DNA of 64,000 bases, taken from Coffea arabica. Taxonomy: Eukaryota; Streptophyta; Magnoliopsida; Gentianales; Rubiaceae. A model generated the notes under the pieces. The model had not been told where the DNA came from. It saw only the letters and a program-made list of their open reading frames with translations, and did not search any database. Location of the stretch: assembly GCF_036785885.1 (NCBI RefSeq), contig NC_092316.1, positions 51,345,001 to 51,409,000 on the forward strand, read 5' to 3'. The position numbers and the translations under genes were made by a program. Every line of letters starts with the position of its first letter. The stretch's first letter is position 1. Shown here piece by piece: positions 10,763 to 22,700 of this stretch.

Positions 10763-13700
10763 ATGGACCCGTCGTGGCACCACCACGCTCCTCCTCCTCC
10801 TCCGCTACCAATTGGTGGAGCACCACCACCTCAGGCGGCAACAATCTGCCCTGTTTGCTCAATGTATCACTTCCCATTCTGCCCTCCTCCACCACCTCTT
10901 CCTCCTTTCTCTCAAAACATCCATCCCATCCCTCATCAATACCCCCCACCACCACCTCCCCCTGATCAATTTTACCACCCCAGACCCCCTCAACATCCGC
11001 CCCCTCTCCCACCCGCCCCCCCACCTTCTGCCTACGATCCCTTTGTTGACCACCAATCAGGGCCAGCTGCAAACCCCCGTCAGCAGCCGCCTTGGATCCC
11101 AAGTTCTGGTTTTGATAAAGACCCAGATGGGAATATGTATGCTAATAGTCATTCCACTTATGCTGGGGCTAAAAGAATGAGGTTTGATGATTCGGGCTTT
11201 TCGCCAAGCCCGGCCCACCCGTCTGTGGCTGCTGAGGATGAGAGAAGATTAAAGCTGATTCGCGATCACGGTGGGGCAATGAGTGGGGAGTCCAGAAATT
11301 CTGCTACTAATTTAGGGACGAGTAATTCTTTTGATCCTGGTTATTGTGATTATGTCCCAAAATCGAATTTTGGGCATGATATTGATCGTAGTAGTTTGCA
11401 TCAGAATAATGTGTATGAATATAGTAGACGTAGTTTGAATAGCATGGAGCAGCTCAGACAAAATCAAGAAAGAATGGGCTTCAATCGGCATGGTGTATCA
11501 GGGGATCAATATGGTAACAAGCAAAATGTTAGTTTGCCGAACCAAAACGGGCAGAATATTGGGCTGACTCAGAATTATAGGGTGTTTAGTAGCCAGCCTC
11601 CACTTCCAGTCTCTCCACCTCCACCTCTTCCTGTGGATCCCCCAGGGCAGCATATGGTGCGGCCTGTTGTCTCATCATCACCATCTGGTACATCTCCTTC
11701 TTTGTTCCCGGTTGCTCCAGGTTCTTCAACCGGCGTTCAGTCATCCTCATATCATCCTGTTCCAGAATTGAGTTTATTGGCTGCGCATCAACCCATTAGA
11801 GGCAATCTCCATGCTTCTACCAGCTTTGGCTCTGAGGTAAGCTGCAAAATGCCAAGGCTTGTTAATCATATGTGTCAATGCAGTCATACTTACAAAATTT
11901 TCAAGAATGTGTTTTTGATGCCTTTTGGTCAAAGCAAACACTATTGGACTAAGTGGAGATCAATAAATAGGAAGCATTAATATCTTATTGCTGATCTCTA
12001 ATGGCAGGAGTGTGCTGTCTATGTAGCCTGGCAACATCTAGCATGTTGGTTATCAGCCTCTTCATTTGTAGGACACGGACCTGTTTGACACACATAATAC
12101 GCTTTCATTTTCTGGAAATATAGCGAGGTTGGGGTGGTGAGGATGTTTTCTGAGAAAAGCATTATTTTAGCGAACCCAATGAATTTATCTGCAAACCTGG
12201 TTACATTAGTAAACTAGTTTATGCTACCAAATGTTGGACCTGCATAGTGTATGTGACACTCAATAATATCTTACCAGTCACATTTCACTAACTAGTAAAA
12301 GTATTCTTATTACCAAAATTTGGACCTCAAGTGGGGTAACTGTCTCTGCAATATCTTGCTAGTCACCCGCCACTACCTCCTGGCAACATTCTTATGCTGT
12401 AAACTAAGTCATTGTTCATTTGAAACAGTTGAAATCTACAAAATAGTTCAAATATGTTTCTCATTTTAAACGTCATCACACTTTCTTGTGATGTTATTAT
12501 GTTTTAGCTGGGAGGGTGATCACAGCTGCACTATTTTCTTTCATTTTGTAAATGTCTGAACAGATGCTTGTGTGGCACACATACACTCACTCTCCTGTGG
12601 AATTGTTCTATTACATAATTCTTTTTAATGTTGTTTCAGAACCTCCGGGACATTTAAAGCCAATTTTCAAGCTTAAATTTCTTTCTCAAGAATATCACTG
12701 TTTTACTTCTATCTTGTTTCCTTTTTCTGAGATATAGTATCAATTCCGGTGAGTTGTATCTGGATTTTCATGCTTCTTAGTGCATTGTAATTACATTCCG
12801 GCTTGTTAATTGAGATGATGGTATGTGAAAAACATGGAGTGTACTGGACTACCTTTTCTTGATAGAGGTTCTGTGACTTGAACTAGCTTTCTCATATGAG
12901 AGCAAAGAACTTTCACCGGCTGCTAGCTTTCCTTTCTCACAAGGGATTCAGGAGAGCACTATTAGGTGTCTGATTTGAAATGAGAATCTTTTACATAGTA
13001 TACTTGGTCATTCTACTATTGTAAATTTTTTGTGTTTTTCATTGATTTTCTCTTTTCTTTGTGTATCTCCTCTTGCTTGTCGGTCAGAGATCTAATAGTT
13101 ACCATGATTGTCAGGATTTACAAGGTATACGACAAGCACCATATAAAGCATACTTTGGAAGAAGTGAAGTAATTCCGCAGCAGCCTCTATCACCTAACAA
13201 ACCTAAAGTTGTTGATGCCACTCACATAATAAAGCAACCCCATCGGGTGAATCGTCCCGATCACATTGTCATTATTCTTCGTGGTCTTCCAGGTTTGTCC
13301 CCTTCCCTTTCCTTCTTATAAAGATACGTGCTCCTTTGCCCATCTGCTAAAGGTTTTGAGTACATCGTCCTCAAAGATAGGGGATTGTTGACTCAAATGA
13401 AATCATATGAGGCCAAAAGTTACCATCTTTCTTCAACCAGCTTTTTATCTTCTTGTAAAGAGTAAAATAATTAATGTTAGGAAAACTGACTGTATTCAGG
13501 AATAAATCAAGGATGTACATTTTTTTAGTTGTATTTTGTGCTAATAACTCGAAATTTCACAAACAGCATGCCTGCTTTATATGTAGCATTCTATGAGAGA
13601 AATTGGAACTTTTTGCTGTGAAGCATGGTATGCTATCTGAAACCTAACAGCAATTAATATATTTTTAGGTAGTGGGAAGAGCTACCTGGCAAAAATGTTG

Positions 13701-16700
13701 CGTGACCTAGAGGTTGAAAATGGTGGTAATGTGCCACGGATACATTCCATGGATGATTATTTCATGACTGAAGTTGAAAAGGTTTTCATGAACTCTTCAT
13801 ATTATTATTCTTTCTACAGCTACTGTCTAAAGCTTACCGGATCCCATTTCTCTATTTTTGTTTATCTTTTTATTGCTCAAATTTTACTTTTCTTTGTGCT
13901 TGTTTCTTGGAAAATGTCTATAGTAACTACATGAAATTCCACAGGTTGAGGAGAGTGAGTTTCCGAAGCCATCTGGTTCTGCTAGAGGGAAAAGGCCAGT
14001 AATGAAGAAAGTCATAGAGTTTTGCTATGAACCTGAAATGGAAGAGGTCAAAATCTTGTGAATGATCCTCATTTTAAATTTTTTTTTTGGGAGATGAATG
14101 TATGTGGATAAGGCCACCATGCACATTTCAATGGCTGCAATTGACATTTAATAATTGTTTCAGAAATTTGTTAAGTAGATGCTTCTGTCCTTAAAGTTTT
14201 CACGAGTCTGTCAGAAACATGGGCCTTTGACTGGCAACAGCTTTAGACTGAATTACCTAGTCTAATTTTTGTAGTACCTGTTGTACAACACAACAGAACA
14301 CTAATATTAAAAGTGCTAATTTTGTGACTGCCAGCTCAATTTAAGGCAACTTTATCACCCATGCCTCTTTGACTTTAATGGAATGTCATGCTTATTTATG
14401 CCAACACTGAAAACCTTTTTTTTTTTTTTTAATTTTTATAATCACTTGTAGTTTCAAAATTCATAAAACAATCCAAAGTTGAATTTATTGCGAACGTAGG
14501 AAGTTCTGGTTTCAGCTTCTGAAATTTATCATTGTGGCTGTAGGAGTAAGGAAAGTTTATGCTGTATTCCTGTTTCTTTATCTATTTTTACCAGCAGATG
14601 GCTGTACAATTTTTTCGAAAGCTTATTCTTGTGTTTCTCAGTACCTAACAATTCGTAAGTCGTCATGATCATGTTAACGTGTCTCAAACAAAATGTTTCT
14701 AAATGTATATCTGCACCCTCATTTTGCTACTAGTGTCTTGGGGTGGTCACTTTAAATGGTGTTTTTTTTTTCGAGCTTTGACCTGTAATATTGGCTTTTC
14801 ATGAACATGCTAAATGCTTTGCCAAGAAAAATATTTGTTTATCCTAATCAAGACTGCAGGTGATTGTAGTCCATTTTTTAGCTGTTTAAAGTTTTTGGGG
14901 AATATGTGAAGTAGTTTGTACATTTATCTCTTCCAAAAGCTGTAGTGATGGCACCTGATGGATGACATAAATCCAAGTGTCTGTGAGAATTGCTGTTGTT
15001 TTCTGTGAATGTGAATATGTCTCTCCTTTACACTCCTGTTGAAATTTAGAAAAGTAACAGAAGCAGCAAAAACAAGAATTAAAGAAGTGCTTTAGTTCAT
15101 TATCTGTGCTTGACTGCTATGGAATCTCTTTATCAGTCTGTTATTTGTGTCTGTCATAACTTCTCAAGCTGCCATTTAGTTTGTATGATATGCATGTCAC
15201 CAACATTGACAATATTTCTTTGAATCAGGCTTATCGATCAAGCATGCTGAAGGCATTTAAGAAGACCCTTGATGAGGGGGTTTTCCCTTTCGTAATTGGT
15301 ATGCTATTGGGGATTAAAAACTCCATGAAATTTGAACTATGAAGCTAATTTTTAGTTCAAAATGCTTTGTTTTCTCTAATTGTTATTGAAGATTTATACC
15401 TTCTTGTGGGGTTATTATCATAGTGGACTTCTTTTCCTGTGAGATGCAATTGTTTGAATTCTGTTGAAAAGTTTATCACGCTGAGTTCATTGATAATGTT
15501 GCACTCTGCTCTCTTGGTCCCCATGGTCTATTGAGTAAGTGGTGGCTTGTGCTAGATATTCTTGATGTAGGAAGTTGGAAAGAGTTTTACGTGTTGAACT
15601 ATAGGATTTAAGATATTACCTAGAGCTCTATAAGTTTACTAGTCAACCTAAGGTTCAAAGATCTAGTCTGATTGTAGATTAAGTGGTAATGCAGTGCTTC
15701 TGCATCGCGTTCAGTTTCACTAACTACAGATGCTGTGTTGTTCGGCTATTGACCTGTTTCTTGCTGGTATTTGTGCCTCATTTAGTGGATGACCGCAATC
15801 TGCGGGTAGCTGATTTTGCTCAATTTTGGGCAACTGCAAAGGTATTTACTTCTTCACTTGTTATTGATGATCTGTATGCTTTCTGTTCTCATTATCTTAT
15901 TTCTTGGAGATATTTTGATGATTGATCGCTGCATTTCCTTTCTCATTAGTTGCATTCTTGAAAAGAAAATGAGCTAAGCTTGCATAGAGATGCTCTAAAC
16001 AGAAGAAAAGGGATAAATTATTCAAAAATAGTTGAGAAGCAACATAAACTAGAAATAGATTTGTGGTCTTTATAGTAGTATTTTCTCTTGTTCAAATAGA
16101 ACACATATCTGCCCATTTTATGACTGAGGTAATGGATTTGCTGCAGGATGCTTAAACTCTAAAGGTGAAGAAATGATGAAAAAACGTTGTTCTTGTTTTG
16201 TATCCAATCAGCGACTTCTGGCAGTTTACCATTGATGAAAAGGATTTATTTAGTGAATTTTGTATAGCTTTTGTCACAGTTAATACCAAACATTCTTGCT
16301 TTTGAGAAACATAATTGATTTACTATTTATTGAGCCAAAATGGAGACAAATAAATGTGATTTTGAAACTGCATTAGAATGGTCGAATTAGTTTGATATTT
16401 GGTGTGATTTTGCAATGCCAAAATTCTTCCACTTCACCTTAAAAGTCATATTCATTGAATGTGAAAATTAAATTCAACGTTTTAGATAGTTATCCTAATT
16501 GAAAGATTTGGATTGTCCTCTGTTCTATTTTAAAACAATTAAGAACAAGTATAGTTAATAAGGTCAACTATTATTCAAGAAATAGTTATACTCCAATGCT
16601 ATTCGTTGGGTTATTGTTTAGGAAAAGAAATTTGTTGATTAGATTAATTTAGTATCTGGTAGAATTGAAACCTTATCATAGATGATCAAATTTGGTTTTT

Positions 16701-19700
16701 CTTATGACAATTTACTTGTTGTGACAAGTACAAAGGGGATGCAGCTCAATTTACTATGACGATGAATAAGCTGTATGAGAAACCTTACTGCAAGAAAGTT
16801 AAAATCTTGTTAGCTTAGGAAAGAGCTATGGAAACGTAATGAGACTAAAGTGTTGCAATAGTTTGATCGCTAAGTTAATGGTAGAGGTAGGAAAATTGCA
16901 CATGGGAGCAGAATTTAGATGAAAAAGCAAAGAATGCTGGAGGTTTCCAAGTCAGCTTTTGTTCATGCTGACTTACCATATTACTCTATAATTAGTTAGA
17001 GATACATTCACACCCTTTGCTTGTTTCTGTGCGTGTATGTATGTCTGAGTATATCTTTTAAATATGGCTTTTCTTTATTTATCTGTTTTGTTACATGTGT
17101 CAGTGCATCTTTGCTCAAATATTTTCTTTGTCAGAATAAGCTTGAGTTGTTAATAGGAAAATATATCAGATAGAGAAAAGTTTTTAGACTCATTTGTCTT
17201 CTTGTTTTCTTTGTCCTCAGGCATAGGAAATTGTATTCTTTCCTTTTGGCATATCTTGGTTTCAAAATGTCTTGTGTTTCCTGTTGGTTTCAGGAAGCTG
17301 ATCTTTTTTAGTTTTTTTCATACAGAGCAAGAGTTTGGCTTTCTTCTAGTGTTATACATTCTTTTTGGTTCAAATGTTTGAAATTGGAGGTGTTTTTTGT
17401 TGATTTGTTCTGTATTTTATTAAACTGCATTTCTGTAATGTTTTCACTTTTTATTTTCAGATCCTTTTAAATTCTTCTTGTTCGGCTGTGAAGTTGTGAG
17501 ATTTGAGTATTACTAATTATCAATCCATATTTGTGTACCACTGCATATTTAATTCACTAAGGATAGTTAATTGAAAAACCAAAGGAGATAAACTTAATCT
17601 TTTACGTATTTGTCCTTTTGTGCCATCGAATCATTATTAAACTTCGTTTTTGATAAGTTGGTCATTGACACCATCTAGAGTGTGGATTTTTGATCTTCCA
17701 TCTGTCTCAGAAGATATTTGTTGTTTATGGTTAGATAATTGGTGGTGAAAATCAGATCCTTTACATTGAAAGGCATTTTACCTCTGGGGCCTGGCTTGTC
17801 CAAAGCTTTGAGCAAGATTGGTTCCTTGGCTGAGAGTGGTTGAAGTTCCATCTACAGTCCAGATTTATTTTTCCTGTTTAAACTTGAGTTCTGCTGAGTG
17901 AGTGAGAGTATTTGAAGAGTATTAATCTGTCAATCTTCCAGTGAGAGAGTATTTGAAGAGTCTCAATCTGGTAGGGGGTTTTTTTTAGTTGGGTTTCTCT
18001 AACAGTTACTGCATGGGAACTGTTTGGAATGGCTGCCAGTAAAAGTGAGGTTAAATCAGGAATGTGTCTAAATGCAAAGGGAGGCAGTAATTGAAATATG
18101 TGTACTCAACCAAGCCCCTTGGTTACTGTTGGAAAAATCCTTGTTAATTTACCCTTAAAATGCTTGACTAGTTTCTTCTCAACAATCCATTTGTATGAGG
18201 TTTGCTAAAAGTTCCTAGGCCAGCATGAGCAGTCTCCATCTGCCTCATCTAATACTTTGCCTTTTTGGTTTTTCATACTTCTCTTTCTTTACATAGATAT
18301 TCGTGAATGTCAAAAGTTTGACGAGTCTGTCAAGTACGCATCATATGTGATGGCAAATTCCAATTGATTTTCTCTTTTCTAGCTTTCAAGAATATATTCA
18401 ACATGGTAGATGCAGTTCATGGAATGTATTTTTGCAACATTTGCAACTTGTGTTCTTTTCTGTTTGAATTTAGTATTATTTTGCTTGTTCCAGTTCTTAA
18501 TATCATGGCAGTGCTTTTCATAAGTCAATTGATTAGATTTCTCTTATGTCGTCAACCATGAGTATTGGTTGTTTATGTTCACGGTTGCTGTCAGGTTATG
18601 GTTGATAATAATAATCATATAAGGAGGGTAACGTTGAGGTTTCGTAGACCATGCTATTTATATCTGTGTAATGCTAATCTCTTAAGGAGTACTTTGCCAA
18701 TTGTAGTTGTCCGTTGTCATGTTTTTCCATCACAGTCATGATATCAAAAGCATTGGCTGTCAGATTAAATTACATCAAGTGGTTAAGAATATTTATCCCA
18801 ATATTCTTCTGTTGCCGTTTTTGATGGGCCATTGTCCTAATTGTTGCACATGTGGATTCTATTGTCATTCTTTTGAAACCTTTCAACGTTCTGTATTCTT
18901 GCAGCTTTTTCTGAACATGGGAGTGCTTTTATTCTTTAAATCAGTTATTTTGGTTTACTCATTGGCCTTTTGTTGTTTTTATTTCAGAGATCAGGTTATG
19001 AAGTTTACCTTTTAGAAGCAACTTACAAGGATCCAGCGGTAAGCTCACCCTCACCTTGCTTTATTTTAATGATGAACCATGATTGTTTTACTCAAAATAA
19101 GGGAAGCAAAAGAAGTGAACAAATCATGATACTAGCTAGTTATCGATTTATTGGTATATTGTTTGAATACATAGGTTCTGCTTGGTATGAAAAGGATGAT
19201 TCTGAATTGTTTCTCCTGCATATCACATACTGACATATTAATGGGATTCCAGGGCTGTGCAGCAAGAAATGTACATGGTTTCACCCAGGAAGATATACAG
19301 AAGATGGCTGACCTTTGGGAAGAAGCTCCAACCTTGTACCTAAAACTGGACATAAAGGTTTTGTTGACTCATAGTTCCACTGTTGTTTAGTGAGACAATT
19401 TTTTTGTTATTCTATTGGATTTTTATGATCATTAGAGGATATCAATATGGATAATGCACTCTACTTCACTCTCTTTTTCACAGCCACATTAAAATACACA
19501 CGAGAAAACCAATTTCTAACAGGCTTGCTTGGCATGTATACTTGAATTTTAATGTCCATGTTTTATGATTTCTACAGTCATTATTACATGGAGATGGTCT
19601 AGAGGATAGTGGGATTCAAGAGGTAATAATTGCATTATAATATCAATATTACATCCTTCTTTTCTTCAATGTTCCATCCATCCTTTGTTTAATGTTCAGT

Positions 19701-22700
19701 GAGAGGAAAATAAAGGAGAAAATAAAGAATGAAAAAGAAAAAAAGTATTTGGAGTGTGCAAATTTTTGCTTTAATAGATAAATGAAATATGCTACTCAAA
19801 AGTCAATACTACAGCCTAATCTGGATTCTTTAGAGCTTAATCCCTCGTAATTGGTCATTTATCGGTGGAAAGGAAAACTCCACAAGAAATAAACCAATCA
19901 CTTCCCAAATATTACTGGTCCAAGAGATTCAGAATTGGCATGAAGTGGCAAAATACAGGTTTTTCATGTTTGTGTTTTGTCGTTGTTTCTTGATTGGATG
20001 ACAAATATTAATTTGTCATAGTTATCAAACAAATAGTCACATGGAATTGCTCCTTTTACTCAGAAAACACTTATGCTTCTTGTGTAAATGGTATTTCAAA
20101 GAAATTCTTGAAGTTTTTTGAATATATAACTCAGTTGTTGCTGTAGTAAATCTGTCTGACTGCAATCGAGATGATTGATTTGTTTTCCTATTCTCGACTG
20201 GGCTCAAAAATGCAGAAACCCATTTAAGAAGTTGGGAAGGGAAAGAGGGGCATTGAAAGAGTAACCAGAAACTTAAATATGAAGTAATGTAAGCAATTCA
20301 TATTATATCTATTCGAAGAAGTGAGGGAAAGTTTTCTGGTCTATGTTGTGGAGAGAAACAGATTGGTGTTTATGCTGCATAATTTACTTATTGTCTGGTA
20401 GTAAATTAAATGCCTGAGATATCTGGTTTCTAGACAGTTTTATCAGTTATTGTTATCAAGCGATGTAATACTCAAAGTTAAGTCTTGCCAGGTAGATATG
20501 GACATGGAAGATGGAGACCCTGTTGGTCTCCTTTCTGGTTCTGAAGAAAGAAATGTGGAGAAGCTTGTAATATCCCAGGAAGGAGACCTTGTTGGTAAAG
20601 TGCAGTTTCATATGCTTAATATTTTCCTTTTGTCTTTTTTTCTCTAACTTTTGTTATTTATCATGTTAGTGCTAACTATATTGTGAGTGACATATTTCAA
20701 TCATACGCCACTTGTTTGTTGATGTGTATGTTGTGTTTGTGGAACATGTGGTGTTTGCTAAAGATTACAATGCTATATTGCATGTCTAAATCGTGATTGT
20801 CTTTGTTGTGCCATTGAGAATTGGTTGAAGTGGTAGTTATTACGAAGCCACTTCTCTCCTATTCCATAATTTGGTTTATTGAAGATCTGGTATTTGTTTG
20901 TCACCACTTATTTTGTGATTCTGGTCATGATTGTTTTGCTCATGAATATTGGTTTCTTTTTGAATTGAATTTTAGATTGTCACTTTATTTTTGCAGCAAT
21001 TACTTTGTGTTAATTAGAATATCAGAGGGAAGGAAGGGGATAAAGTTATTGTTTTCAGATGATCTTAAAAGCATGGATCTCTGTAGCTTTGAGAGAGCAT
21101 TTGTTGGATCTAATGATCCACTGGCTGGAAATTTGCTAGTTTATTAATGTTTTGACGTAATGCAATGAGAGCTAAATGGGCGGCATGAATGATGCGAGTT
21201 CGCTGCTTGCATCTAAAACCTTGTACCATATATATTAGTCCTGGTCTTGGAATTGGAAAACAAACACATGAATGTTCATGCAGCTAAATAACTTTATATA
21301 GATGGATGGGCTGCTTCATTAGGCTAGAATCTCTAGATATCATACTGAAATTTTCTTTTGTTTCGTTCATTTTCTTCAGTATGATTTTCTTCCTCCTCTT
21401 AACTAAATAATGTTGGTTTTACATTTTATAGGTTGAATGTTCATATAATATTGTCTTTTAAGATGAGTAAACTGTCTAGTTTGAGAAGGATGTGTGCACA
21501 TTTGTGTCAGAGCTGAATCTAATTTCAGCATAAATTAGTTAAAATGTATTGTATAGCTTCATAATTTGCTAATTGGAGCATGAATTACACGTAATCCATT
21601 TGTGAACAATTGACCAATACCATCTCCAAAGGTATTCATCTTGGTGCAATCTTGTTGCTGTTGGTATGCATTGATTTCATTTCAAGGTAGTGAGCCTTAC
21701 AGAATTGGTCACATCTCCTTCCTTAGGCCATCCAATATTGAACAGATTACGGGTCTGTTTGGTTGGAAGTAAAATGTTTTCCTTGGGAAAATATTTTCCG
21801 TGGAAGTAATTTTCCGTGAAAATCATTTCCCTTTCATCATTTTCAGGTGTTTGGTTAGCTTATTGAAAATATTTTCTTACTTCATTTTTCTGGTGTTTGT
21901 TTAACTTTTGAAATATTTTCACTTTTATCTCTATCTTTACTTTCTACATATTATGACTACATACTTCTTCTCATGCAAAATAAGAAAATTTATCTCATTG
22001 TTTAACTTTAAAAAATCTTGGAGAAATGTATATATGAATAAAAAATATCTCCTTAAGCAATAAACAAATTGCTGGCCATTTAGTGTCAAATATCAATCAC
22101 ATGCAATGCTTATTGTGACATATATCTTGCACTATCACTGCTGAAACTTTCTCTAGAAAAGAATGTCCCTATTATACATAATTAATTACTAGCATAGGAT
22201 GAGCAGGATGAGTTTTTTTTTTTATTTTGAATATACCAGGGGGAGGGTGGGGTTGGGTTGGGTGGTACGAGGGAGGGAGTGTAAGGAAGAGGTCTTGGGT
22301 TCGAGTCCTTCTGTTTACACTAAAAAAAAAAAAGAACATACTACAAGATGATTTCAGTAAGTTTGGAACATACTACAGGCAAGATGCATGCATTTCGGAA
22401 AACAACTTCAGTAAGTTTGGAAGGGAAGTTGTTTTCCATAAGATGAGTGAAAATATTTTACATAGGAAAATGTTTTCAGTAACTTTTGTGCAACCAAACA
22501 CGGAAAATTAGGAAAATATTTTCCTGGAAAACATTTTCACCCGAAACAAACGGACCCTACACGCTGCTAGTTTTCCAATGTGAACAACTGTATAATAGCA
22601 ATTCCAGCTTTCTTCCTACTAATTAAAGGTCTTACAAATATACCGTACATATGTTGCTTCATGAAGTGCATCTGAAAACATAAAACGGGATTGTATACAT

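Noticed and set aside
10656-11102. Long minus-strand open frame opposite exon 1 of the YLPM1-like gene
   Set aside because: It is the antisense shadow of a Pro-rich, C-rich exon; Gly/Glu-rich translation has no signature and the plus-strand frame fits a conserved 13-exon gene.
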